From NCBI GenBank assembly GCA_031425275.1, contig JANPJA010000059.1, positions 44,854 to 108,853 on the forward strand: DNA of 64,000 nt, written 5' to 3'. Positions within the stretch are counted from its first letter, which is position 1. Every line of letters starts with the position of its first letter. Positions 35,465-43,736 of this stretch are shown here, in pieces. A program made the translations under genes and the position numbers. The notes beneath the pieces are model-generated. The model ran no database searches and was not told where the DNA came from. It saw only the letters and a list, made by a program, of their open reading frames with translations. This DNA comes from JAIVGV01 sp031425275. Its GTDB lineage: Bacteria > Acidobacteriota > Blastocatellia > Pyrinomonadales > Pyrinomonadaceae.

Positions 35465-36406
35465 CTACTGCGCGGGCGTCAACTGCATCGCGCCGCCCGA
35501 AATGGTGCCGGTGATGTTGTTGGTGCCGTACGTCTTGACGGCGTTGTTGACGGTCATCGTGATGGCCGTCCCGTTCTCGACGAAGGTCGAGCCGCCGAGG
35601 TTGGTGGTGGCCGCGTTGTTAATCAGGCCCGTCCCGTTATGGCTGACGACCGTGTTGATGATGTTGGCGGTGGTGCCCGCCCCGGTCGACATGTTGACGC
35701 CGCCGCCGGTGCTGAAGGTGACCGAGGAGTTGTTCAACGTGATGTGGCCGTTCGTCTGCACCCGCACGCCGTCGGTCATGTGCGCGATCTTCGAGTCGTT
35801 CACTACGCACGCCACGAAGGCTATCGTGTTCGACAGGTCAATGCCGCGCACGGTGTTGTAGATGGTCGTGCCGGTCACGCTGATGAAGGTGCCGGTGTTG
35901 TTGGTGGCGACGGTCTGCGCGACCCTGATACCCGTGGTCGAGAAGTTGATGATCTGGCAGTCCTCGACGTTGAGCCGCCGGCCGGCAATAAAGTTGATCC
36001 CGTTCGTGCCGAGCGTGGTCCCCGCGCCGTTGATCGACAGGTTGCGCAGCGTGACGACGATGGTGTTGGGCGTGGCCGTCGCGCTGTCGTTGACGTTGAC
36101 GCCCGTGGTGCCGCTGGCGAGGATGGAGCCATAGCCCTGGCCCTTCGTGCCTTCGATGGTCAGATTCTTCGTGATGGTGACCGCGCCGAACCCGCCCGGA
36201 TCAAGCGTGCTGATCTCGCCGCCGGCGGCCGTCTTGGAAATCGCGCCCGCGTAAGTCTTGCAAGGGGCCGTGCGCGAGCAGGGGTTAACGTCGTCGCCGA
36301 CGCCCGAGACCCACGTGCGCGTGGCCTGCGCGTTGGCCGCCGCGGAGGCGGCGCAGATGAAGGCGACGAGGGCGAAGAGCCTGAGAGAAGTGCGGAGGTG
36401 TGTCAT
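35465..36406 (-). CDS. Secreted beta-helix protein (paralogue A)
   Basis: A 313-residue exported protein with signal peptide MTHLRTSLRLFALVAFICAA ending near ANA/Q. The mature start TRTWVSGVGDDVNPCSRTAP and the following CKTYAGAISKTA form a conserved head with two cysteines. The rest consists of short beta-helix rungs (VTLRNLSINGAG, VEDCQIINFST, VNDSKIAHMTDG, LNNSSVTFSTGG). GGAGATTCC before the ATG is a clear ribosome site and is the same in the paralogue at 36575. No catalytic motif is recognised; a surface or matrix role is inferred. Confidence 0.83.
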   Translation of the reverse strand: MTHLRTSLRLFALVAFICAASAAANAQATRTWVSGVGDDVNPCSRTAPCKTYAGAISKTAAGGEISTLDPGGFGAVTITKNLTIEGTKGQGYGSILASGTTGVNVNDSATATPNTIVVTLRNLSINGAGTTLGTNGINFIAGRRLNVEDCQIINFSTTGIRVAQTVATNNTGTFISVTGTTIYNTVRGIDLSNTIAFVACVVNDSKIAHMTDGVRVQTNGHITLNNSSVTFSTGGGVNMSTGAGTTANIINTVVSHNGTGLINNAATTNLGGSTFVENGTAITMTVNNAVKTYGTNNITGTISGGAMQLTPAQ

Positions 36407-36574
36407 GACGGAATCTCCTTACAAGAACGGGGTTGATAACGCTGTCCGGGGCGGCATGGCGGCGGCGCCGCCGTGCCGGCCCGGGCCGAGTGAAACGAAT
36501 TGTCTAAGCCGGCCTGCGGCCGGGAAAGGGCGGGCGGGCGGGACGGTGTTCAGCCGCCCCACCCGCCGGGGCGT

Positions 36575-37507
36575 TTACTTCAGGCAGGCCGTCGAGACGA
36601 CGCCGGGGATGGGGTTGGTGTCCGTCTTGTTGTCGCAGAAGCTGACGATGGTTCCCGTGTTCGAGAAGTTCGTCGTGTTCTGCGTGATGACGGAGGAGCC
36701 GACGCGGACGGTCGTGCCCGTGCCGACGAAGATGCCGATGATGTTGTGGTTGACCTCGGTGGTGTCGAGCGTGGCCGAGTTGGCCGCCCCATTGTTGAGG
36801 CTCAGGCCCGCGCCGCCGTTGAAGGAGAGGTTCGAGTTGCGGATGGTGGCGAAGGCGCGCGCGTCGAGGAAGACGCCGTCCGTCGTGTTGTTCTCGATGT
36901 TGCAGTTGTTGACGTTCATCGTGAAGTTGCCGGTCGTCGTCGTCGCGCTGATGCCGACGCGGTTGGCGAAGATGTTGGTGTTCTTCACGTTGAGGTTCGC
37001 GCCCGAGACCGCCAGAGACACGCGGATGCCGGCGCCGTTCGTTGCGGCCGCCGTGTTGCCGGAGATGACGCAGTTCTCGACGTTGACGGTCTTACCCGCG
37101 ATGAAGTTGATGCCGTTGGTGCCGTTCGCCGGCGCGACAATCGACAGGTTGCGGAGGGTGACGACGGCGGTGTTCGGCGTGGCCGACGCGCCGTCGTTGA
37201 CGACGACGCCGGTGGCTAAGCTGTTGAGGATGCCGGCGAGGGTGCCGGCGCCGTCGATGGTGATCGACTTGGTGATGGTGACCGAGCCGAACCCGCCCGA
37301 GTCGAGCGCGTCGATCTCGCCGCTGGTCGCGGTCTTGGAGATAGCGCCGGCGAAGGTCTTACAGGGGGCGGTGCGGCTGCACGGGTTAACGTCGTCGCCG
37401 ACGCCCGAAACCCACGTGCGGGTGGCCTGCGCCTGCGCGAACGAGGTGAAGGCCAGCGTGAACACGACGAGGGCCGCGGCCTGGAGGGTGAACTTAAGCT
37501 TAGTCAT
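36575..37507 (-). CDS. Secreted beta-helix protein (paralogue B)
   Basis: A 310-residue exported paralogue of the preceding gene. The start is fixed at the ATG at 37507 by AAGGAGATTCCGGCA immediately upstream. The signal peptide (FTLQAAALVVFTLAFTSFAQA) is followed by the same head TRTWVSGVGDDVNPCSRTAP. Rungs such as VTLRNLSIVAPANG, VENCVISGNTAAAT, VKNTNIFANRVG and IRNSNLSFNGGAG continue to the end, closing with a new cysteine pair (SFCDNK and TACLK). A sigma70-like promoter lies about 190 nt upstream. Paralogue A probably shares the transcript, 168 nt downstream. Confidence 0.85.
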   Translation of the reverse strand: MTKLKFTLQAAALVVFTLAFTSFAQAQATRTWVSGVGDDVNPCSRTAPCKTFAGAISKTATSGEIDALDSGGFGSVTITKSITIDGAGTLAGILNSLATGVVVNDGASATPNTAVVTLRNLSIVAPANGTNGINFIAGKTVNVENCVISGNTAAATNGAGIRVSLAVSGANLNVKNTNIFANRVGISATTTTGNFTMNVNNCNIENNTTDGVFLDARAFATIRNSNLSFNGGAGLSLNNGAANSATLDTTEVNHNIIGIFVGTGTTVRVGSSVITQNTTNFSNTGTIVSFCDNKTDTNPIPGVVSTACLK

Positions 37508-37697
37508 TGCCGGAATCTCCTTAAACAGGTCTGGTGGGTTGATTTCTGTGGGACGGCGCAAACGGGAACGCCGCTGGTTTGAGTGTAGCGCTGGGGCTTT
37601 TAACTGCGGTCAACCGAATCCTGGAAGGCTCGCGAGGTGCGTCCTACATGAAACTGGACGAGTGCGCGTCAACCGGGTGCTCTTAATAGCGCGCGAC

Positions 37698-37727
37698 GTT
37701 GTACTCTAATTCCCGTCGCCGTGTCAA
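37698..37727 (-). promoter_or_regulatory. Sigma70-like promoter for beta-helix paralogues
   Basis: On the minus strand a perfect TTGACA (37727-37722) is followed after 18 nt by TACAAC (37703-37698). The predicted start near 37690 gives a leader of about 180 nt before the gene at 37507. Confidence 0.5.
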
Positions 37728-37916
37728 ATGAATTTCTACTTAAATCCGGCCTGCGGCCCCCGCCGTCTGCCCCTCCCCCCGCAAAGCGTCTTCCCGGTCT
37801 CTATCGGGTCAGGCGCGGCGGCGGTCGCGGCACGGGAGTCAGGATAAGCGGGCGGGGTTTGTTGAGTCACCACCTAAATGCGTAGCAACGTGCGGGTCGG
37901 ACATTGGTGTGAATTC

Positions 37917-37946
37917 TTGACACCTTTTAAGACGCGAACCTATACT
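37917..37946 (+). promoter_or_regulatory. Sigma70 promoter for rmlB
   Basis: A perfect TTGACA (37917-37922), an 18-nt spacer and TATACT (37941-37946) give the best consensus promoter in the window. The start point would be near 37953, about 35 nt before the rmlB ATG. Confidence 0.75.
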
Positions 37947-37987
37947 CGGCGACTCGATTCACGCTCCACCGCCGCGAATTTCAAAAC

Positions 37988-39001
37988 ATGCGAAAAGTCT
38001 TTATCACCGGAGGGGCCGGCTTCATCGGCTCCGCCTTTGTCAGACTCCTGCTCGCCGAACTGCCCGACTGCGTGGTCACGGACTTCGACGCGCTGACCTA
38101 CGCCGGCAACCCCGACAACCTCGAAGGTCTCGACCCCACGCGCCACCGCTTCGTGCGCGGCGACATCTGCGACCGCGAGGCCGTGCTGGCCGCGCTCGCG
38201 GAAGGCACGGAGGCGGTGGTCAACTTCGCCGCCGAGTCGCACGTTGACCGCAGCATCGCCTCGGCCGACGAGTTCCTGCGCACGAACGTCCTCGGCACGC
38301 AAGTGCTGCTCGACGCCGCGCGCGCGCGGCAGGTGCGCCGCTTCCTCCAAGTCTCGACGGACGAGGTGATGGGGAGTCTGCCCGAAGACGACGCCGCCTT
38401 CTTTACGGAGGCGAGCCCCTTCGAGCCGAACTCGCCTTACGCCGCCTCGAAGGCCGCGGCCGAGCATCTGGTGCGCGCCGCCGCGCGCACGCACGGCCTC
38501 GACGCCGTCACCACGCGCTGCGGCAACAACTACGGCCCGCGCCAGTTCCCCGAAAAACTGATCCCGCTCGTCATCGCGAACGCGCTCGCGAACCGACCCA
38601 TCCCCGTGTACGGCGACGGCCGGCAAGTGCGCGACTGGATTTACGTGGAAGACCACTGCCGCGCCATCCTGCTCGCGCTCGACAAAGGCCGCGCGGGCGA
38701 AGCCTACAACATCGGGGCGCGCAACGAGCGGCGCAACCTCGAAGTGGTCGAGTCCATCCTCGGCGCGCTCGGCCGGCCGCGCTCGCTCATCAAGTACGTG
38801 CCGGACAGGCCCGGCCACGACCGCCGCTATGCCATCGACGCGACGCGGGTCGAGACCGAGCTCGGCTGGCGACCGCGCGAGACGTGGGCGACGGGCCTGA
38901 GCAAAACCATCGAGTGGTACGCCGCCAACCCCGCATGGATCGCGCGCGCGCAAAGCGGCGAGTACCGCGAATTTTACGCGCGACAGTACGGGACTTTGTG
39001 A
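37988..39001 (+). CDS. rfbB: dTDP-glucose 4,6-dehydratase
   Basis: Second step of dTDP-rhamnose synthesis, giving dTDP-4-keto-6-deoxyglucose. The 337-residue SDR has VFITGGAGFIGSAFV (4-18), ESHVDRSIASADEFL, the STDEVMGSL motif with the active-site Thr/Asp/Glu, SPYAASKAAAEHLV with Tyr-x3-Lys, TRCGNNYGPRQFPEKLIPL and PDRPGHDRRYAID, all RmlB hallmarks. It is driven by the TTGACA/TATACT promoter just upstream. Its stop codon abuts a GCGGATT heptamer tract that extends to the start of rfbD. Confidence 0.95.
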   Translation: MRKVFITGGAGFIGSAFVRLLLAELPDCVVTDFDALTYAGNPDNLEGLDPTRHRFVRGDICDREAVLAALAEGTEAVVNFAAESHVDRSIASADEFLRTNVLGTQVLLDAARARQVRRFLQVSTDEVMGSLPEDDAAFFTEASPFEPNSPYAASKAAAEHLVRAAARTHGLDAVTTRCGNNYGPRQFPEKLIPLVIANALANRPIPVYGDGRQVRDWIYVEDHCRAILLALDKGRAGEAYNIGARNERRNLEVVESILGALGRPRSLIKYVPDRPGHDRRYAIDATRVETELGWRPRETWATGLSKTIEWYAANPAWIARAQSGEYREFYARQYGTL

Positions 39002-39112
39002 TTGCGGATGGCGGAATTCGGATTGCGGATTCGACGGAAGCAGGATGGCTCAACCTGCGGAGCGCCCAATCTTTCTTCCAATCCGCAATCCGCCATCCGC
39101 CATCCGCAATCG
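39001..39112. repeat. GCGGATT heptamer tracts, inverted pair
   Basis: The left arm (39001-39033) is made of GCGGATT and GCGGATG-type units, and the right arm (39080-39112) of their complements AATCCGC and CATCCGC. They flank a 46-nt spacer and fill the rfbB-rfbD gap. The rfbD ATG follows 20 nt later. Confidence 0.85.
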
Positions 39113-39132
39113 AAGCGTCCGCACTCTAATTT

Positions 39133-40005
39133 ATGAGAGTCTTAATCACCGGGGCGGGCGGGATGCTCGGCCGCGCGCTCGCCGCGCACTGTCGGGGTTT
39201 GGGCGACGAGGTCGCGGCGTTCGACCGCGCCGCGCTCGACATCACGAGCGCCGACGAGGCGGCGGCCGCGTTCGCGCGCGAGCGGCCCCGCGCGGTCTTC
39301 AACTGCGCGGCGTGGACGGACGTTGACGCCTGCGAGCTGAACCCGGGGCGCGCCCGCCTCGTCAACGCGGCGGCCGTCGAGATTCTCGCGCGGGCGAGCC
39401 GGCAGGTCGGGGCATCCTTCGTCACCGTCTCGACCGACTACGTCTTCGGCGGCGAGAAGGAAGGCTTCTACACGCAACGCGACGACCCCGATCCGCGGAG
39501 CGCGTACGGCATCGCGAAGCTCGAAGGCGAGCGGCGCGCTCAAGCCGCGACCGCCCGCTGCACGGTCGTGCGCACGGGGTGGGTCTTCGGGCCGCACGGT
39601 AAAAACTTCCTCGCCCGCGTCATCGAACTGGCGCGCGCCGGCGCGCCGCTCAAGGCCATCACGGACGCCTACGGCACGCCGACCTACGCGCCGCACCTCG
39701 CCGCGCGCCTGCGCGAGCTGGCCGAACGAGATTTGCCCGGCGTCTATCACGTCGCGAACGCGGGCGAGGGCGCGAGTTTCCACGGCTTCGCGCTCGAAGC
39801 CGTCCGGCTGGCGGGCCGCGCCGACGCGCGCGTCGAGCCGGTCTCGATGGACTCGCTCAAGCGGCCCGCCCCGCGCCCGCGCAACTCGCGCCTGCGCTGC
39901 CTGCTCTCCCCGGCCACGGGTCTCGCGCCCCTGCCCGACTGGCGCGACGCCCTCGCCGAGTTCGCCCGCCACGAGGCGCAAGGGGTGACACGGAGCATAA
40001 GATAG
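39133..40005 (+). CDS. rfbD: dTDP-4-dehydrorhamnose reductase
   Basis: Final NAD(P)H-dependent reduction to dTDP-L-rhamnose. The 290-residue protein has VLITGAGGMLGRALA (3-17), FNCAAWTDVDACELNP, FVTVSTDYVFGGEKEGF, RSAYGIAKLEGER with Tyr-x3-Lys, TGWVFGPHGKNFLARVI and GVYHVANAGEGASFHGFA. The late RPAPRPRNSRL is the RmlD family ending. It lies downstream of rfbB and is probably co-transcribed across the heptamer-repeat spacer. No Shine-Dalgarno is visible. Confidence 0.94.
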   Translation: MRVLITGAGGMLGRALAAHCRGLGDEVAAFDRAALDITSADEAAAAFARERPRAVFNCAAWTDVDACELNPGRARLVNAAAVEILARASRQVGASFVTVSTDYVFGGEKEGFYTQRDDPDPRSAYGIAKLEGERRAQAATARCTVVRTGWVFGPHGKNFLARVIELARAGAPLKAITDAYGTPTYAPHLAARLRELAERDLPGVYHVANAGEGASFHGFALEAVRLAGRADARVEPVSMDSLKRPAPRPRNSRLRCLLSPATGLAPLPDWRDALAEFARHEAQGVTRSIR

Positions 40006-40291
40006 ATGGGAAAGGACGGGACGTGTAGCGACGAGAAGGCGGGGGGCGCGGGCGACTGCGGCGACCGGGTCGTCCGCGCCACGTCGCGCCTTCCTCCCCG
40101 GCTTTTTGCACACCTTACACTTTTCGCCCGCCTCCCTTGAACCATCCCCCTTTTCCCTTTTCGCCGCTTTTTCGCCCCGTCCCCGCTTCTTCGTTTCGCC
40201 GCTGGTCTGTTATCATTCACGGCTGATCGTGCCCTTTTGGGTTGACCGTCTCCCGAAGTGAACTACCCGAAGTTTTAGAGGTTGTAAGAAG

Positions 40292-42727
40292 ATGTCTCAA
40301 GATAACCGTCTGCTGCCGCTGACCCCGGCCACGGCCCCGCTCGACCGCCCCTTGCGCGAGTTGACGCAGCCCGACCGCCCCAACAACACCTACGCCATGA
40401 CCGAGCCGACGCACCTGCGCGACTATTTGCAGGTCGTCCTCAAGCGCAAGTGGCTGATCCTCAGTCTGATCGTCGTGGTCACGGCCCTGACCGCGATCCA
40501 GATGTACCGGCAGCCGTCGCAGTACGAGTCCCAGACGACGCTCCAGATCGAGCAGAAGAGCAAGAGCGTCATCAAGACGCCGCAGCTCATCCTGAACTCG
40601 GGCAACGACGCGGCCTACTGGCCGACGCAGCTCAAGCTCCTCGAGAATCCGCGCCTCGTGCGCAAGGTCATCCTCGGGCTCGAACTCCAGAACAACCCCT
40701 CGTTCACGGGCGGGCAGGCGCGCGCCGGGTTGATCACCACGCTGCGGCGCGTCGTCTCGCGCGAGCAGCCCAAACCGCCGGCGGCCGGCGCGCAGGCCGA
40801 GGGCAGTCTCGCCGTCGTCAACGAAGAGACGAAGGGCATGGCCGCCCCCGTCGAGGCCCAACTCACGCCCGAGCAGTCGCGCAAGCTCGAAGGTCTGGAA
40901 AACTTCATCAAGGCGAATCTGGTCATCGCGCCCATCGAGCGCACGAGCCTCGTTGACATCCGCTTCACGCACTCCGATCCGCAGACGGCGATGATGATGA
41001 CCGACGCGCTCGCCGACGCCTTCATCCAAGACAACTACGACCGCGAGACGGAGGGGGCCGACTACGCCACGAAACAACTGGCGAAGAACATCGTCGAGCT
41101 TCAGAGAAAAATCGTCGAGAAGCAGGAGCAGGAGATCGATTACAAGCAGAAGCACGACATCCCGCTCAGCCCCGCCGCGGGCGCGAGCCTGTCACAGGCG
41201 CGCCTGGCCGACTCGACCCGGACGATGATGGATGCCGAGGCCAAGCTGGCGCAGGTGCAGTCGCAGTACGAGGCGGCGCGGGCGGCGCTCGCCAAGCCCG
41301 GCGGCATCTACACGATCCCGGCCGTCGAGGCCGACAAGAACATGCAGGAGTACCAGCAGCGGCTTCAGGTGTTGGAGCAGGAGCGCGCCGCGCTGAGCGT
41401 CCAGTACACGTCGGAGTGGCCCGGCGTGAAGAAGGTCGAACGCCAGATCGAGAACGTCAAGAGCATGATGGAGCGGCGCGCGGGCGAGGCCGTCGCCTCG
41501 CTCACCACCCAGTACGAGGCGTCGCGTCAGGCCGTCAACAAGCTGCGCGCCGACAACGCGCGCGCGCGCGTGCAGGTCACCTCCTCCGGCATCGCCGAGA
41601 CGCGCCTCGGCAATCTTCAGGCCGAGTTGGAGACGACCAAGCAGCAGTACAACAGCGCGCTCCTCAGGCAGACCGAGATGGGATCGGCCGGGGACAAAAT
41701 TACCAACAACGTCACCATCGCCACGCCCGCGCGCACGCCGAAACTCGTCGGCCCGCCGCGCGTGCGCAACATCCTGATCGCCCTCCTGCTCTCTCTGGGC
41801 GCCGGGATCGGCCTCGCCTTCCTGCTCGACTACCTCGACGACACGCTCAAGTCCATCGAGGACGTGGACAGGCATCTCCACCTGCCGACGCTGGCGCTCA
41901 TCCCCGCGCCGCGCGTCGAGCGCAAGTTCATGCCCGCGCGCGGCGGGGCGGCGGCGGCGGCGGCCGCGGCGGCGGCGGCGAACGAGCCGATCACCGCGCT
42001 CGCGCTCATCGAGGAGGTGCGCTCGCCCGTCACGGAGGCCTACCGCCACCTGCGCACGTCGCTCCTGCTCTCGTCGGCCGGCCAGCCGCCGCGCACGATC
42101 CTCGTCACCTCCTCGCAGCCCTCGGAGGGCAAGACGACCACCGCCGTCAACACCGCCGTCATGCTCGCGCAGACCGGCGCGGACGTGCTGTTGATCGACT
42201 GCGACTTGCGCCGCCCGCGCATCCACGCGCACTTCGGCCTGCCCAACGCGCGCGGGGTGACGAACTATTTGTCGGGCGAGTCCAACGTCGGCGCGCTCGT
42301 CCAGAACTACGACAAGGTGCCGAGCCTGAAGGTCATCACCTCCGGCCCCATCCCGCCCAACGCGGCCGAACTGCTCGGGTCGGAGGAGATGCGGCGGCTG
42401 ATCACGCTGCTGGCCGAGCAGTACCAGCACGTCGTCATCGACTCGCCGCCCGCCATCTCGTTCACCGACGCCTCGATCCTCTCGACGATGGTTGACGGCG
42501 TGATGCTCGTCGTCCACGGCGGGCGCTCGTCGCGCTCCGTGGTGCGCCGGGCCAAGCAGCAACTCATGGACGTGGGCGCGCACATCTTCGGCATCGTCCT
42601 CAACAACGTCAAGCTGGAGTCGTCCGACTACTCCTACTACTCCGGCTACTACGCCAACTACTACTCGAACGACGAAGAAGAAAACGCGGGCGGCGAGGGC
42701 GAGGGCGAGGGCGCGACGACCAAGTAA
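40292..42727 (+). CDS. Wzc-like tyrosine autokinase / chain-length regulator
   Basis: An 811-residue inner-membrane protein of Wzx/Wzy-type polysaccharide systems. The N-terminal Wzz domain starts HLRDYLQVVLKRKWL with a first membrane helix (LILSLIVVVTALTAIQ, near 54-70) and a long periplasmic coiled coil (residues ~200-470). A second helix lies near 492-514. The cytoplasmic BY-kinase domain has Walker A SSQPSEGKTTTAV (near 605), Walker A' LLIDCDLRRPRIHAHF and VVIDSPPAISFTDA, and ends in a Tyr-rich tail (SSDYSYYSGYYANYYSND), the autophosphorylation cluster. A poly-Ala linker near 550-563 is unusual. Confidence 0.92.
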   Translation: MSQDNRLLPLTPATAPLDRPLRELTQPDRPNNTYAMTEPTHLRDYLQVVLKRKWLILSLIVVVTALTAIQMYRQPSQYESQTTLQIEQKSKSVIKTPQLILNSGNDAAYWPTQLKLLENPRLVRKVILGLELQNNPSFTGGQARAGLITTLRRVVSREQPKPPAAGAQAEGSLAVVNEETKGMAAPVEAQLTPEQSRKLEGLENFIKANLVIAPIERTSLVDIRFTHSDPQTAMMMTDALADAFIQDNYDRETEGADYATKQLAKNIVELQRKIVEKQEQEIDYKQKHDIPLSPAAGASLSQARLADSTRTMMDAEAKLAQVQSQYEAARAALAKPGGIYTIPAVEADKNMQEYQQRLQVLEQERAALSVQYTSEWPGVKKVERQIENVKSMMERRAGEAVASLTTQYEASRQAVNKLRADNARARVQVTSSGIAETRLGNLQAELETTKQQYNSALLRQTEMGSAGDKITNNVTIATPARTPKLVGPPRVRNILIALLLSLGAGIGLAFLLDYLDDTLKSIEDVDRHLHLPTLALIPAPRVERKFMPARGGAAAAAAAAAAANEPITALALIEEVRSPVTEAYRHLRTSLLLSSAGQPPRTILVTSSQPSEGKTTTAVNTAVMLAQTGADVLLIDCDLRRPRIHAHFGLPNARGVTNYLSGESNVGALVQNYDKVPSLKVITSGPIPPNAAELLGSEEMRRLITLLAEQYQHVVIDSPPAISFTDASILSTMVDGVMLVVHGGRSSRSVVRRAKQQLMDVGAHIFGIVLNNVKLESSDYSYYSGYYANYYSNDEEENAGGEGEGEGATTK

Positions 42728-42728
42728 G

Positions 42729-42833
42729 TTTCAGGTTTAAGGTTGCAAGTTTAAGGTCTCCGGCCGCGAGCCTCGCCCCGGCCGGCCCCGCCGGCTTGCA
42801 ACCTTAAACTTTAAACCCGAGGCCCGAAACCTT
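42729..42833. repeat. Inverted TTTAAGG/TTGCAAG repeat spacer
   Basis: The left arm (42729-42757) contains TTTAAGG-TTGCAAG-TTTAAGG, and the right arm (42795-42833) contains CTTGCAACCTTAAAC and further decayed units. The pair fills the whole gap from the autokinase stop to the acyltransferase ATG at 42834, leaving no ribosome site. Confidence 0.75.
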
Positions 42834-43328
42834 ATGCGCGGACAGTTCTGCGTCATCGCCGACGACGTGCGGCTCGGCCGCGACGTGGCGATCTACAACT
42901 TCGTCAACCTCTACGGCTGCGAGATCGGCGACGAGACGCGCCTCGGCACGTTCGTCGAAATCCAGAAGGGCGCGCGCGTCGGGGCGCGCTGCAAAATCTC
43001 CAGCCACACCTTCATCTGCGAGGGCGTCGAGATCGAGGACGAGGTCTTCGTCGGCCACGGCGTCCAGTTCATCAACGACCGCCGCCCGCGCGCGACGAGA
43101 GACGACGGCACGCCGCAGACCGAGGCCGACTGGACTGTGGAGCGCACGACGGTGCGGCGCGGGGCCTCCATCGGCACGGGCGCGACCATCCTCGGCGGCG
43201 TCGAGATCGGCGAGCGCGCCACGGTCGGGGCCGGCGCGGTCGTCACCAGGAGCGTCCCGGCCGGGGCCACGGTCGCCGGCAACCCCGCGAGGGTGATGGC
43301 GGATTGCGGATTGCGGATTGCGGATTGA
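42834..43328 (+). CDS. Hexapeptide N-acyltransferase (WbpD/WlbB-like)
   Basis: A 164-residue left-handed beta-helix enzyme. LGRDVAIYNFVNLYGCEIGDETRLGTF-type rungs, VEIQKGARVGARCKISSHTFI and VFVGHGVQFINDRRPRAT are typical of WbpD-like N-acetyltransferases that acetylate the 3-amino group of UDP-diamino-uronic acids. IGTGATILGGVEIGERATVG and AGNPARVM close the helix. It is followed by two DegT aminotransferases and a WbpB-like dehydrogenase, which supports this reading. The last ten residues (MADCGLRIAD) and the stop are encoded by four GCGGATT repeats. Confidence 0.85.
   Translation: MRGQFCVIADDVRLGRDVAIYNFVNLYGCEIGDETRLGTFVEIQKGARVGARCKISSHTFICEGVEIEDEVFVGHGVQFINDRRPRATRDDGTPQTEADWTVERTTVRRGASIGTGATILGGVEIGERATVGAGAVVTRSVPAGATVAGNPARVMADCGLRIAD
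43299..43326 (+). repeat. (GCGGATT)4 tract, left arm
   Basis: Four exact copies of GCGGATT lie inside the 3' end of the acyltransferase gene and supply its stop. The complementary arm is at 43752-43786, on the other side of the four-helix-bundle gene, and both arms belong to the same family as 39001-39112. Confidence 0.9.
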
Positions 43329-43376
43329 AATTTTCTTTCCACCCCGACTTTCAAGTTGTCCCCCCTCACCACGGAC

Positions 43377-43736
43377 ATGAACGCGCACGCAGATGAGATG
43401 AAAAAGCGGACGAGGCTGCTCGCCCTCCGCGTCATCCGTCTAGTCGAGTCGCTGCCGGCGACGAGGACGGCCGATGTAATCGGCAAACAGGTATTAAGGA
43501 GCGGGACTTCGGTCGGGGCGAATTACAGAGCCTCTTGCAGGGCAAAGTCGCGGGCCGACTTCGTCGCCAAGATGGGCATCGTCGAGGAAGAGGCGGACGA
43601 GACCATCTACTGGCTGGAGTTGCTCATCGAATCAGGTCAGGTTAAAAAGGAGCGTTTGGAAAGTTTGCTCGACGAGGCTAACCAGATAGTCGCCATGGTC
43701 GTCTCTTCGATTAAGACCGCACGCGCGAGTAGATGA
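43377..43736 (+). CDS. Four-helix-bundle protein (S23 / 23S rRNA intervening-sequence type)
   Basis: A 119-residue protein from the ATG at 43377 (a TTG at 43356 is in frame). KKRTRLLALRVIRLVESLP, GKQVLRSGTSVGANYRAS and CRAKSRADFVAKMGIVEEEADE, then a WLELLIESG helix, are the standard motifs of the S23 four-helix-bundle family first known from rRNA intervening sequences. The function is unknown; members form pentamers and are often found near mobile or repeated DNA. It is inserted between two inverted heptamer arms within a sugar operon. Its stop overlaps the start of the aminotransferase. Confidence 0.88.
   Translation: MNAHADEMKKRTRLLALRVIRLVESLPATRTADVIGKQVLRSGTSVGANYRASCRAKSRADFVAKMGIVEEEADETIYWLELLIESGQVKKERLESLLDEANQIVAMVVSSIKTARASR

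Larger units (their letters stand above)
37508..37987. other. 480-nt divergent intergenic region
   Basis: No open frame with coding character was seen. The region separates the minus-strand secreted-protein genes from the plus-strand rmlB operon and carries one promoter-like site for each direction (37698-37727 minus, 37917-37946 plus). It is AT-richer than its surroundings from about 37680 to 37750. Confidence 0.7.

Noticed and set aside
41940..41980. GCG/GCC run inside the autokinase gene as a regulatory microsatellite
   Set aside because: It is in frame and simply encodes a poly-Ala linker; no evidence of frame-switching.
43356..43736. TTG at 43356 as start of the four-helix-bundle gene
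   Set aside because: The first seven codons add no family-conserved residues; the ATG at 43377 is nearer the usual start, although either is possible.
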